Below are positions 16,405 through 25,620 of a stretch of 38,967 nucleotides of DNA, piece by piece; the first letter of the stretch is position 1; each line of letters begins with the position of its first letter. The position numbers and the translations under genes were made by a program. Under the pieces are notes generated by a model. It was not told the origin of the DNA. It did not search any database and saw only the letters and a list, made by a program, of their open reading frames with translations. This stretch comes from Phycisphaerae bacterium (lineage in GTDB: Bacteria; Planctomycetota; Phycisphaerae; UBA1845), in the NCBI GenBank assembly GCA_029260135.1, contig JAJDDV010000105.1:1-38967 (forward strand). Direction: 5' to 3'.

Positions 16405-17540
16405 GTTGTCCCTTCCATCAATGAGTGCATGTGGGCAACGAGACCCACGGGCGGATGGACTCGTCAAGGCAGGACGCGTCCATCCAAAAACCACAGATTG
16501 CTATCAAACCATTTCACAGAAGTCAGATCGACGTCGATATGCGAACGCTACAGCAGGGGACGAAATCCGATGAATCCGCCATGCTGATCACCATGGGCGG
16601 AGGGCCATATGCCTTGCCCGAGGATCGCAGGTTTCGCATGAGGGTCGCACGGGCATGGCGGAGCGCGAGGGAGGCGGGACGAAAGGAATGTCGTCTGTGG
16701 TTTCGGGGCGAACGGTCGTGGCCGGCGCGGAATCGGCTGCAGTTTCAGGTGCTTTGTCATATCGCCGTTAGAGGCCACGATGCGCGCAAATATCATTTCA
16801 ACTCCAGCGGCAGACTCCGTCTGCCTGGTGGAGAGGCGTTAAACGAACGGTCGCAGAGGGCGGGCTGATGATCGAAAGTGGATTCGTAACGTGCTGATTC
16901 GGCTCTGAAAAGCCGAGTTTCCTTGCACCGTCACACCGATCGCGCCTGCCGAGCGGTCAATGTACTCTCTGAGGCATTCGATTGCCAGCCCGAATTCGGG
17001 GCTTGCGGAGTGCTCGTTCCGGGCCGGAGGAGTGCTCTTTCCTCGCCAGCGCCCGAACTTTTTTTCGCAGGGTCTCCTCTGTCTGACACGCCTAGCGGCG
17101 ATAATCGAGTTGCTCTTTGCGCGGTGCAAAGTTGGGCGAATAGGGGTGGGTTGTTAACAATAAGAGTTCTCTTATTGTTGTTGCGCATTACCTTCCGTCG
17201 GGGCCTAATGGGGTCTGATGCACGCTAGCGTTGCGTTGTGGGCCTGACTCCATCCGAATTGAACGGATTGTTCTCTGAACGCATTGGCGAATCAGGTCTA
17301 GGATAGACGGAGGGATGCTGGGCTGGTTCGGTTTCCTGTGGGCGTAGTTTGTACAGTGAGACTCACTGGGCTTCTGGTCGAGGGTCTGCAAATAGGGCGA
17401 TTCATCTGCATTTGGGATGGTCCAAAGCGCGCCTCTCGTGGCCAGATCGCGGTAACTATAGTGTTGAATCTCGCGCGCGCGAGAAGTCGGTGTTTACGGG
17501 AAGCTGCATTCCCGACCTAGGCTTTTTGGGAGAGATTGCC
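16405..17540. other. Long divergent intergenic region with palindromes
   Basis: About 1.1 kb with no convincing gene; the open frames in it have atypical composition and no recognisable domains. It holds the leaders of the two divergent secreted-protein genes. On the left an 8-bp inverted repeat, GGATGGAC (16453-16460) and GTCCATCC (16478-16485), lies in the leader of the TSP3 gene. Two dyads sit at 17115-17179 (separate entry). GGGAGAG at 17528-17534 is the ribosome site for the gene at 17541. Confidence 0.5.
17115..17179. promoter_or_regulatory. AT-rich dyad cluster, candidate operator
   Basis: Two inverted repeats lie close together. CTTTGC-gcggt-GCAAAG spans 17115-17131. A perfect 11-bp dyad, AACAATAAGAG-tt-CTCTTATTGTT, spans 17156-17179, and its left edge forms a second palindrome TTGTTAACAA (17151-17160). 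The 2-base gap is too short for an RNA hairpin loop, which favours a protein-binding site over a terminator. It lies about 360 bases upstream of the gene at 17541. Confidence 0.45.
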
Positions 17541-18995
17541 ATGTTCCGCTTGAGAAGATCCACATGGGTTGTCCTGGGGTTGTCGTTTCTGCTGATCGGG
17601 GGGCGGTCGTCGGCGGAGACTGTGTACCAAAACGGTGACTGGGGGACGATCGGGATCCCTCACAGCTTTATCAACCTCGAGGCTGGTGATCAGATCACCC
17701 TTGCGGGGAGCTGCCGTGCGGTCGCCAACATCGAGTTGACGCTGGCCAATCTGGTCGTGCCAAACACCGTGTCGGTCAGGGTGCGTCTGTACGCAAATGA
17801 CGGTCGCGTTTCACCCCTCGTAGCCGCTGGGAATGAACCGGGTACGGAGCTTTTTGACAGCGGTGCCATGACGGTGGCGCTTCAGCCGACGGCCGCACCG
17901 TTCGTCGGCAGCTTCAACGTGTCGTTTGCCCCGCCGCTTGTCGTTCCCGACACGTTCACGTGGACCATTCAGCGACTCGACGGTCCGCTCCAGCAGGAGC
18001 GTATCGGGCCGCCGAGTGTCGGTTCCAGCAGCGACTACATCTGGCAGCATGATCCAAATGGTTGGTCACCGCAGAAACCCGCCGTCGCGTCCAACAGTTT
18101 CTACGCGGTTGTGAGCGCGGTGGGCGGGTCGGCGACGATCACCTGCCCCGCGGATGTGGCCGTGCAGTGCGGGAGCGATACGTCTCCGCTGGCGACGGGC
18201 GAGGCGATTGCGTCCGGGTGTGGGGCCGTGACCGTGACCTACGCCGATGCGTCACTTGCGGGGTGTGGCGGTACCGAGACGATCACGCGAACGTGGAGCG
18301 CCGACGACGGTTCGGGGACACCGATGACCTGCGCTCAGGTCATCAGTGTTTGGGACACATCACCTCCGGAACTGACCGGCGTTCCAGCGGGCTTGACGAT
18401 CGAGTGCGGTTCTATACCGCCGCCTGCCAGTCCTGTGGCGACGGATGTCTGTTCGCCCGGCGGCACGGTCGCGTTCGGCGAAGTCGCAAGCGGTACGTGC
18501 GGAAACGTGACGATAACACGGAGCTGGGCGGCCGCAGATGCATGCGGTAACCAGACGATTGCGTCACAGTTGATTCAGGTCGTCGATGCGACGGCGCCTG
18601 TGGCGGTGGCCGATCTCGTTCTGATCAGTGAAGGTGACGAAGAAGGGACTGACCACCACCACGGCCACCACGACGACGACGAAGGCAGATTCCAGATCGT
18701 TGCCTCTTGTTCCGACAACTGCGACGGAAGCGCGGGATGTGGTCTCGTCACCGCGGTTGCCGAGCTTCGTTGTGTCGGCGGCGGTGTCGTGGCGGTTGTG
18801 TCCGGAGAGATCGTCGAAATCGAGATCGACGATGAAGAGTGCGAAATCGAGGTCGAGGATAATGAGATCGAGATCGAGGGCGACGTGACGCTGGTTGTCA
18901 CGTGCACGGATGCGAGCGGGAATACGTCCCAGGCGACGGCCGTTCCGGTCGGCCTGGCGCTGGATAACGACGACGAGTCGGAAGTTGACGATTAG
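17541..18995 (+). CDS. Secreted protein with HYR-like repeats and His/acidic C-terminal segments
   Basis: About 484 residues from the ATG at 17541, chosen because GGGAGAG precedes it and a signal peptide begins there (cleavage near RSSAE). Residues about 25-195 are a beta-rich domain without clear family signals. Two tandem Cys-containing units follow (about 200-350), each beginning ITCPADVAVQCGS or AGLTIECGS and ending with a TITRTWSADD or TITRSWAAAD strand; they resemble HYR-type Ig-like repeats of surface proteins. The C-terminal part holds a His cluster (DHHHGHHDDDEG) and a strikingly acidic, alternating stretch (EIEIDDEECEIEVEDNEIEI). Likely an extracellular structural or metal-binding protein; the exact function is not recognised. 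Confidence 0.75.
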   Translation: MFRLRRSTWVVLGLSFLLIGGRSSAETVYQNGDWGTIGIPHSFINLEAGDQITLAGSCRAVANIELTLANLVVPNTVSVRVRLYANDGRVSPLVAAGNEPGTELFDSGAMTVALQPTAAPFVGSFNVSFAPPLVVPDTFTWTIQRLDGPLQQERIGPPSVGSSSDYIWQHDPNGWSPQKPAVASNSFYAVVSAVGGSATITCPADVAVQCGSDTSPLATGEAIASGCGAVTVTYADASLAGCGGTETITRTWSADDGSGTPMTCAQVISVWDTSPPELTGVPAGLTIECGSIPPPASPVATDVCSPGGTVAFGEVASGTCGNVTITRSWAAADACGNQTIASQLIQVVDATAPVAVADLVLISEGDEEGTDHHHGHHDDDEGRFQIVASCSDNCDGSAGCGLVTAVAELRCVGGGVVAVVSGEIVEIEIDDEECEIEVEDNEIEIEGDVTLVVTCTDASGNTSQATAVPVGLALDNDDESEVDD

Positions 18996-19118
18996 GCGGA
19001 TTCGACAGGAGACCGGTCTCTGTGGCAGATCGGTCGATGGCTGGAATCGGGCGGATCGGATGTGTTTCGCACCCTAGCCCGCTCGGTATGCCGTAGGAGG
19101 TTCCGAAAGTACTAACAG

Positions 19119-19160
19119 ACGCCCTTTCTCGGACGCAACGTCCGGGTGAGGGCGTTTCTC
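19119..19160 (+). terminator. Hairpin terminator after the HYR-like gene
   Basis: ACGCCCT (19119-19125) pairs with AGGGCGT (19149-19155), with an inner GGACG-caa-CGTCC stem, and is followed by TTCTCATT. It lies 124 bases after the stop at 18995. Confidence 0.7.
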
Positions 19161-19207
19161 ATTCGCCGTCGCCATTATCGGTTGTTGTTCCGTCTTGCCG
19201 CGGGTTC

Positions 19208-19237
19208 TTTACTCTGCGCTGACCCTCGCCCTATGAT
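19208..19237 (+). promoter_or_regulatory. Possible sigma-70-type promoter
   Basis: TTTACT (19208-19213) and TATGAT (19232-19237) are separated by 18 bases. A start near 19244 would give a 45-base leader to the ATG at 19290 and only a few bases to the ATG at 19251. Predicted from sequence alone. Confidence 0.3.
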
Positions 19238-19289
19238 TGTCATGGCGTGAATGGCGGAATCGGGGGCAATTCCACGGGGTTACTTGAAC

Positions 19290-21788
19290 ATGCGCGCGCG
19301 TCGGAAGAACACATGCTGGTGGAGCGTATGGCTTTGCACCGCGGCCTGCGGCACGATGGCGCAGGCTGATGGGCTGTCGTCTTCGAGCGCAACGCAGACT
19401 CAGCCTTGGAAGCGCGTCTTCGCATCTGATTCGTCGGTCGTTTCGATGACCAGCCGGCACGGCACTGCAGCGAGGTTGGCTGACGGAAACCTAGCGGCTG
19501 CGTCGATCCCACCGGGTTCTCAGGTCTACCGTAACGAGATCGCCGTGGCGAGCGATCTTTGGACGCCCGGAGCCGGGCGACGAATGGCCGATGATGTCGT
19601 ACTCGAGGGTGGCGCCTGCAACGTACTCTATTATGACCTCGCCGTCGGGGGTGTCACGGGCGGAACATTCGATGTGGATGTTGCGTTGTGGGATGGTGAT
19701 CCATGCGAAGCCGCTTCGACCATCATTCCGGGGACCGCGCGACAGATTCCAGGCGTGCCGAGCAATGGCACTCTGCAACTTGTGCAGATCACGTTGGCCG
19801 CGCCTGCGGCGGTTCCCGGCACGGTGTGGATTGCGGCGACGTTTTCGACGGCCGGCGGAGGATGGGTCTTTGCCGAGCAAGCCGAGATCGGCCTTACAGG
19901 GGATTTCTGGTCTGAGGACAATCTGACGCAGGGCTGCGGGCTCTTTCAGGTCGCTCCGGGGACTTCGTTGTATGGCGGGTTTTGGGCGAACGTCTATTGC
20001 GAGTTGCCGGCACCGCCGATCGGTGCGTGCTGCAATGGCGTGTCGTGCAACGAGGTGACTCAGGCTGAGTGTGTTTCAGGCGTTTGGCAGGGCGATTTCA
20101 CCACGTGCAGCCCAGACCCCTGCCTTCCGGGCGCGTGCTGCGGGGGGGCGACGCTAACGACTTGCAGCGACACGACCGAATCCGGTTGCGTCGGTGGCGG
20201 CGGCTTGTTTCACGCCGGCGCCTCCTGCTCGCAAAGCCCTTGCCTTCCGACGTATTCGGTATTCGCGAACAACTTCGATACGGGGGGGGCCAGAGGTACC
20301 ATCGCTGCAGGAACGATGTGGGGTGACGATCTCGACCTCGGTGCCACGGCGCCTTGTGAACTTCTCGCGTTCGACGTTGAGGTGGCGTCTGAGGTCAACG
20401 CGACCACGTTCGACGCCCATGCGGTGCTCTGGACGAACGATGATCGCGGAACGCCGCTTGACTCGATGGATGACATTCCGCTGACGCCCATGACGGGGAC
20501 GGCGGTGAACTTCGCCGGGATTCCCGGAAGCGGCGTTCGACAACGCCTTCTGGCCGGGCCGTTTTCTGGTATTCAGCTCGATCGAAAGGTGTGGTTGGTG
20601 CTGTCAACGACCAGTGCGCTGTCCGGTCCGGTTCTGGCAGGCATGGCCGAGGTCGGGTCCAGTGTTGACGGCTTTGCCATATTTGATGATCCCGCGCAAC
20701 CCGGCCTCTGGGCTGGGGGTTTCAGCTTCGGTGGTTTCGATCCGGCCGGATGCCCGTCAGGCCCATCGTGCCGTCCGGCCGGAAGCTTCAAGATCAACGT
20801 GTGGTGTTCCGGCGAGCGTCCGCCCGGCGCGTGCTGTGATGCGCTGTCGGGGACGTGCATCGACAACGTCCCGCCCGGGCAATGTCCGGGAAGATGGATG
20901 CCCGGCGTGACCTGCGACACCCATCCATTTGATCCGCCGTGCGGCACCAGTGCGTGCTGCGTGGCTACGCCCGTGGCCGGGTGCATGGATACGGTTCCAA
21001 GCTTTTGCGCATCGCTCGGCGGAGCGGTCGCTGTTGGGTCACTCTGTAACGATCTCGGATTCAGCTGTCCGCGGGATGTGTGTTTGACCGCCACGGGGGA
21101 TTGCTCGGTCGCTCACGTAGGGGTCGGGTGCGACGACCCATTCTGCTGTGAATCGGTTTGTACGACCGACAGTTTCTGCTGCGACGCCACAAACATCGAT
21201 GCATGGTGGGATACCTCGTGCGCGGGTTTGAGTCAGACCTGCCCGGCAAGTTCTCCCTGTCCGTCCGGGACCATCAACTTCGTCGATCCGCCCGACGGTA
21301 CGGTCGATGCGCGTCAGCCGCACCCGCCGTTCGACGCCGCGAACCGTCAGGGTATCAAGACGATTCTCGTCGAGGCGCCGCCGGGTGCGAACAACCTGCT
21401 GTGCTGGACGCCGAGCGAGACCGTGGTGGATAACTCCGTCAACATGATTACACGTGTGGTCGACGTGGGCGGTGGCCGGTTCGCCGTCAGTCTGTTGCGG
21501 TCCATCAGTAGCGGGGGCGTTACGACGATCACGTACACGGATGACGCCGGGGTGGCGCAGTCGGCAAGCTTCACTTCTCATCCCGGAAACGTCGATGGCG
21601 ATACGCTGGCCAACGGCACCGACGTTCAGGGGCTCTTTACCTGTCTGGAAGGCACCTCAACCTGCGAACTCTGGGAGTGTGACGCCGACCATAGCGGTCG
21701 ATGCACGCCAAGCGATGCCCTTCGGGTGATCGATCTGCTCAACGGTGCGGGCGACTTTGATCCCTGGATGAATACTCCCTTGCCGTAG
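19290..21788 (+). CDS. Secreted protein with duplicated beta-domain, GACC modules and dockerin-like end
   Basis: About 832 residues from the ATG at 19290, preferred because it places a signal peptide (basic start, hydrophobic core, AQADG) at the N terminus; an in-frame ATG at 19251 also exists. A beta-sandwich-like domain of about 160 residues occurs twice (approximately residues 70-240 and 325-510), with matching landmarks: MADDVVLEGGACNVLYYDLAV versus the WGDDLDLGATAPCELLAFDV-type start, then FDVDVALWDGD versus FDAHAVLWTND. Between and after them are Cys-rich GACC units. Next comes a C..DPFCCESVC..FCCDATN..WWDTSC module, then a beta domain. The C terminus has two dockerin-like calcium loops (GNVDGDTLANGTDV and CDADHSGRCTPSDA). 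Secreted and probably part of a surface or particle-bound complex; no catalytic residues recognised. Confidence 0.82.
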   Translation: MRARRKNTCWWSVWLCTAACGTMAQADGLSSSSATQTQPWKRVFASDSSVVSMTSRHGTAARLADGNLAAASIPPGSQVYRNEIAVASDLWTPGAGRRMADDVVLEGGACNVLYYDLAVGGVTGGTFDVDVALWDGDPCEAASTIIPGTARQIPGVPSNGTLQLVQITLAAPAAVPGTVWIAATFSTAGGGWVFAEQAEIGLTGDFWSEDNLTQGCGLFQVAPGTSLYGGFWANVYCELPAPPIGACCNGVSCNEVTQAECVSGVWQGDFTTCSPDPCLPGACCGGATLTTCSDTTESGCVGGGGLFHAGASCSQSPCLPTYSVFANNFDTGGARGTIAAGTMWGDDLDLGATAPCELLAFDVEVASEVNATTFDAHAVLWTNDDRGTPLDSMDDIPLTPMTGTAVNFAGIPGSGVRQRLLAGPFSGIQLDRKVWLVLSTTSALSGPVLAGMAEVGSSVDGFAIFDDPAQPGLWAGGFSFGGFDPAGCPSGPSCRPAGSFKINVWCSGERPPGACCDALSGTCIDNVPPGQCPGRWMPGVTCDTHPFDPPCGTSACCVATPVAGCMDTVPSFCASLGGAVAVGSLCNDLGFSCPRDVCLTATGDCSVAHVGVGCDDPFCCESVCTTDSFCCDATNIDAWWDTSCAGLSQTCPASSPCPSGTINFVDPPDGTVDARQPHPPFDAANRQGIKTILVEAPPGANNLLCWTPSETVVDNSVNMITRVVDVGGGRFAVSLLRSISSGGVTTITYTDDAGVAQSASFTSHPGNVDGDTLANGTDVQGLFTCLEGTSTCELWECDADHSGRCTPSDALRVIDLLNGAGDFDPWMNTPLP

Positions 21789-21914
21789 GTCAAGTTCTCA
21801 CCGGCAGCGCCTTCGATTTGTGAGGTGAACTGCGGGATGCACGCCTACCCGTACCCGTAGCCCGCTCAGCATGTCCGTTTCTCCCATCCGGTCCAGGCGT
21901 TCGAGTTCCAAAAG

Positions 21915-21945
21915 AAGAGGCCGCTCGTCGCGAGCGGCCTCTTCA
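21915..21945. terminator. Perfect bidirectional hairpin terminator
   Basis: GAAGAGGCCGCTCG (21915-21928) and CGAGCGGCCTCTTC (21932-21945) form a perfect 14-bp stem with a 3-base loop, flanked by AAAA on the left and AAAAC on the right. It lies between two convergent genes and shares the GAAGAGGCCG core with the hairpin at 15058. Confidence 0.8.
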
Positions 21946-21968
21946 AAACGAACCTCAACGTCCTTTGG

Positions 21969-24404
21969 TTACGCTGGAGCGCGCCTGCGCCGCATGAGTA
22001 CGCTCGTTCCCGCGGCCAGCACGAGCAGCGTCATCGCCAGCAAGCCCCATTCGGACACGGTAGGGATGCCTGTATATCTGCACGTACACTCGCGCGGTTG
22101 TCCCGAAGGGATACACTCCCCCGGGCACGCGCCGTCGCTGTTGCCGTCGCACTCCTCCCCGGCGTCGATGAACTCGTCGCCGCAATTTCCGCATATGCAG
22201 TTGAGTGGGCACGGCATTCCGTTGGGGCATAGGTTATCCGGCCATGGTGCCTGAGGGTCGCACACTTCGGCTGCCTGCTTGATGCCGTCGCCGCAACAGG
22301 TGCACTCATTCGGTGCGCCTGGGGGCCGGCACGTTCCCGGAAACGAACACGTTAGGTCGTCCGTACCGTCACACGTTTCCGCCGGGTGGTTCACGGTATT
22401 GTCGCCGCAGGGTATCAGGTCCGGGCATTTGCAGTTTGGCGTGCATCGTCCGGGACACGCAGCATCGTCAGTTCCGTCACACACCTCGCCCGGGAGGTTC
22501 ACGACATTGTCTCCGCAGATCGGCACGCTGCTATTCGGGCAGGTGCAATCTACCCGGCACAGTCCGGGACAGGCGATATCGTCCGTTCCGTCGCACTGCT
22601 CGGCTCCCTCGCGGATGTTGTTACCGCATTCCGGCCCTGGCGTCGGTTTGATATCGAGTGCGTCGACGTCGTCTCCCGGTTCGAGCCCCAGCATCGCAGC
22701 CGTGGCGAACAGAGAAAACGTCCCAGTAAAACTGGCGTAGAAGACGTCCGCGGCTGAGAGCCCGAATGCCGCCAGGGTAGGAGATCCCGGCGCAAGGGAG
22801 AACAGCACCTCGTCGGCGCCGGGATCCAATTCCCCATCCCGGAAGACGTCGGAGAGTATCAGTGCGTCAATGACGTCGCCGGCGCCGAGGCCCATCGTGC
22901 CGGGCAGTGCATAGGCGACGAGATTGCCGAGGCTGAACGCGCCGGACGAAGGGTCGTAGTGGTAGATCGTACCTCCGTCTCCCGGTGCGGGAAACGACGG
23001 ACCCACGAACGTACCGAACCACAGCCCACGCGGGTCATCGGGAAAGTCCCGGAGTTCCATTCCGGTCATGTTGTCATCCCCGGTGTCGGCCAGCAGGGGA
23101 CGAAGTCCGAGCAGCGTGCTGTCAACAATGAGCGTGTTCCCCGGTGATGCCAGAGGAGGTGTCAACGCTTCCGCGTAGCTTCCGAACGCTCCGACCATCG
23201 ATCCGTAGATATCGGCCGCGATACCACCGGCCGGCCCTCCAAATACTGCGGTCATGTAGACCGCTGAACAATAACCGCCCACGGCCGCACGAGGTACGGA
23301 GAAGAAAAGTACGCCCGGCGAGGGGATCATCAGGACGGGATCCATCGTGCCGTCCGTCCCGAACGAGAAACTGTTGATCGCGTCACCCACGGCAAACGAG
23401 CCGGGGACTGGTGCACCGACCAGTGGCGGCACGCGGACGTTCGTGACGTCCGGCGGTGACCCTCGCGTTGCCCCCGAGGACACATACACCGTCACTTGCT
23501 CGTCCGGAAGCGTGTTGTCATCGAATACGTGGTTCGGTGGTTTCAGCGTTACCGTGGGGTCTAGTCCTACGCTCGCGTCGTCGACGGTGAAGGACGCCGG
23601 ACTCTGTAGCAGCAACTCCGCGTCTTCGTTCGGTGGGCCGGAACCGTGACCCGCACTAACCAACCACCCATAGGGAACGCCGTCTCCGTCGTACATCAAC
23701 ACGGCACCAAAATCCGGATCGTGGTAGTATGTGGAATCGGGCAGTGCGAGGTTGGGTGGAAACCCCGTCAGCGGAGTCTTGCTCTCGACCACCATGGGAC
23801 GCCTGTTATACAGGTTGACCCCTGCCGTGGTCTCCACCTCGACGTAGATCTCGAAGAAACTCCGTGCGGGAAAGTCCAACGCGGTGGTTCCAGCGAGATC
23901 CAGCGACGTGACCTCCCCCGTACTGTTCCTGTAAAAGGCGCTCTGGGGCAATCCGTTGACGGAGTCGAAGTAGGGTTGTCCGGCACGAAGGGTAGCCCCG
24001 CCAGCCGTCATCACGAGGGACAGCATTTCGGTGTGCACTTCCCGGCGCGTCAACGGACCCTCGGACCAGTCCATCGGTGGGAAGCAAGGGTCTGGAACGG
24101 TCAAGGCCGTAGCAGGATACGCCGACGATGGACCCGCACTGCAGATCGCCACTCCGGCAGGTGGGCCGGGCTCCGCCCCTTCGGCAAAAGGATCGCTTCT
24201 CCCCACAACGGCTGTTCCACTCGTGAAACTCAGTGTAATCGGGTTTGCCAGATCGTCCAACTTGTAGAGCTTGAACGAGCCCGTCGACGGAAACGTGTCC
24301 GGGCAGCTCGCATCACCGGGTCCCCCCGGAAAGGGCTGAGCGGACACGGCGGTGACGCCGGCTCCGGCCATACAGCAGAAACAGAAGAATGATATGCACT
24401 TCAT
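21969..24404 (-). CDS. Secreted protein with DUF4215-like Cys repeats and IPTxxxWG sorting signal
   Basis: About 811 residues. The start at 24404 (MKCISFFCF) has GGAGAGGAGA just upstream and gives a signal peptide ending near VSAQ; the frame continues further upstream without these signals. The first 600 residues are low in Cys and beta-rich, with no recognised domain. Residues about 600-770 hold about six copies of a Cys-rich unit of the pattern CGDNxVNxPxExCDGTDDxACPGxCxxxCxCP, which resembles the DUF4215 or myxococcal disorder-type Cys repeats. The extreme C terminus is IPTVSEWGL, a membrane helix and RRRR, the layout of IPTLxxWG-CTERM proteins that are processed by a dedicated exosortase. 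The protein is thus predicted to be cut and anchored or released at the surface. No exosortase is in this window. Confidence 0.85.
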   Translation of the reverse strand: MKCISFFCFCCMAGAGVTAVSAQPFPGGPGDASCPDTFPSTGSFKLYKLDDLANPITLSFTSGTAVVGRSDPFAEGAEPGPPAGVAICSAGPSSAYPATALTVPDPCFPPMDWSEGPLTRREVHTEMLSLVMTAGGATLRAGQPYFDSVNGLPQSAFYRNSTGEVTSLDLAGTTALDFPARSFFEIYVEVETTAGVNLYNRRPMVVESKTPLTGFPPNLALPDSTYYHDPDFGAVLMYDGDGVPYGWLVSAGHGSGPPNEDAELLLQSPASFTVDDASVGLDPTVTLKPPNHVFDDNTLPDEQVTVYVSSGATRGSPPDVTNVRVPPLVGAPVPGSFAVGDAINSFSFGTDGTMDPVLMIPSPGVLFFSVPRAAVGGYCSAVYMTAVFGGPAGGIAADIYGSMVGAFGSYAEALTPPLASPGNTLIVDSTLLGLRPLLADTGDDNMTGMELRDFPDDPRGLWFGTFVGPSFPAPGDGGTIYHYDPSSGAFSLGNLVAYALPGTMGLGAGDVIDALILSDVFRDGELDPGADEVLFSLAPGSPTLAAFGLSAADVFYASFTGTFSLFATAAMLGLEPGDDVDALDIKPTPGPECGNNIREGAEQCDGTDDIACPGLCRVDCTCPNSSVPICGDNVVNLPGEVCDGTDDAACPGRCTPNCKCPDLIPCGDNTVNHPAETCDGTDDLTCSFPGTCRPPGAPNECTCCGDGIKQAAEVCDPQAPWPDNLCPNGMPCPLNCICGNCGDEFIDAGEECDGNSDGACPGECIPSGQPRECTCRYTGIPTVSEWGLLAMTLLVLAAGTSVLMRRRRAPA

Positions 24405-25122
24405 GGCAAGTCTCCTCTCCAAGGCGGCCTTGGTCGCAACTAGAAAGTTCCTGATCCAAACAACATGGCAGGACGGCATTCGTGCCAGTCCATAGTGCAG
24501 TTCGCCGACATGTCCCGAATATCGAGCCCTGTGTCGTCATCGTACCCAAGCAGACTTTCCCGTTCAAGAAGAAAAGGTTCCTCGTAGTCCAGGCTCGCAA
24601 GTGCCGGGCAGTTTCATTGCAGGAATCCTCTCTGGGCGCACACCCACTATTCACACTGTGAAGGTGGCAAAGTAGTACTTTGCGAGGAACTCAAGTCCTT
24701 GTGGTGTAACGGTTTAGACGCGTATCCGAACCACGATTCATGCGGCCCGGCCCCTGCGATATTGTGATCGCTTGCGAACCTCTCCCACTGCCAATCGTCG
24801 GTCAACGGACTCGATGCCCACCCGGACCGCGATCCCGCCTACTGCGGCGTCCTGGAGGAGACGATGGCGGCTCATGGATCGCACGTTTGAGATCAAAGGC
24901 CCGGGGGAGAAGGTCCGGCTCGCGGCGGCGGGTGTGGTGGCGGGTCTCGTGTCAGCGCGGTTCGGGGAGCAGAACGCTAACTGAGCGTCGCCCGCGTGGT
25001 GGCCGATGCCATCTGCGGTGCCAACAGGAGTGACGCCCGATCGACGCGGGAGGCTGCTTGGAGGTGACCGCGACGATGGTTGACAGACGGGAGTTCCGTG
25101 TTTTCAATAGCTTACGATCCCA
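24405..25122. other. Intergenic region upstream of tRNA-Pro
   Basis: 718 bases with no convincing gene. The main signal is a palindrome at 24667-24683 (separate entry). A 36-codon frame (24874-24984) preceded at a distance by GGAGGAG exists, but has no recognisable features. The rest shows nothing clear. Confidence 0.4.
24667..24683. promoter_or_regulatory. 17-bp perfect palindrome, candidate operator
   Basis: GCAAAGTA-G-TACTTTGC has 8-bp perfect arms around a single central base. It lies about 263 bases upstream of the start of the sorted protein gene on the minus strand. The one-base centre fits a dimeric protein site, not an RNA hairpin. No regulator is identified. Confidence 0.4.
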
Positions 25123-25196
25123 CGGGGCGTGGCGCAGCCCGGTAGCGCGCCTGCTTTGGGAGCAGGAAGTCGCAGGTTCAAATCCTGTCGCCCCGA
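25123..25196 (+). tRNA. tRNA-Pro(TGG)
   Basis: A complete cloverleaf is readable. The acceptor CGGGGCG (25123-25129) pairs with CGCCCCG (25189-25195), discriminator A. The D arm contains AGCCCGGTAGCGC, the anticodon stem CCTGC/GCAGG surrounds loop TTTGGGA with anticodon TGG, and the T arm contains GGTTCAAATCC. CCA is not encoded. Confidence 0.95.
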
Positions 25197-25343
25197 ATAC
25201 TCGCCTGGGAAGACACTCCATCACTTGTGCAGGGACGCCTCGTCTCGAGGTTGTTTTGAGTCGAAGACTCCGCGATGCGAGCATGCCCATGACACGAGTG
25301 GCGGCGGGATGTGCGTTCGGGGATTCGGACGGGTAACCCGGAT

Positions 25344-25416
25344 TGGGCCCAACAGGACTTGAACCTGTGACCTCGTCGTTATCAGCGACGCGCTCTGCCA
25401 ACTGAGCTATGAGCCC
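25344..25416 (-). tRNA. tRNA-Ile(GAT)
   Basis: On the minus strand the acceptor GGGCTCA pairs with TGGGCCC, discriminator A. The D arm contains AGCTCAGTTGGCAGAGC, the anticodon stem CGTCG/CGACG surrounds loop CTGATAA (anticodon GAT), and the T arm contains GGTTCAAGTCC. CCA is not encoded. It is convergent with tRNA-Pro 147 bases away and is not inside an rRNA operon, where tRNA-Ile(GAT) is often found. Confidence 0.95.
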
Positions 25417-25620
25417 CGAACCGGGCAATGTAATACGGCTTCGGGAGATGTCAACTCAGCCCCGTGCTCCGCACCCAGAGGATCATAGAACGCCGAAAAA
25501 AACGCCCATCTCGACCGACGGCCTTGCTCCCGGCCCGCCCACCGGGCCCCGCGCTGCAAACCCGCCTGCGGCACCTGGGCCGCGGACGTCATTCCTTCGC
25601 GTTCGTCTGGAGGAGTACCA

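Noticed and set aside
16425..16868. 147-codon frame in the intergenic region
   Set aside because: It has no ribosome site or domain, and overlaps the leader of the TSP3 gene; amino acid composition looks random.
17315..17347. 10-codon hydrophobic frame (MLGWFGFLWA)
   Set aside because: GGAGGG touches the ATG with no spacing, and a 10-residue product cannot be supported.
24690..24740. tRNA-like sequence (GTGGTGTAACGGTTTAGAC) before the true tRNAs
   Set aside because: It resembles a D arm, but no anticodon stem, T arm or acceptor pairing can be formed.
24874..24984. 36-codon frame with a GGAGGAG upstream
   Set aside because: The ribosome site is 14 bases away, and the peptide has no recognisable features; kept only as a note.
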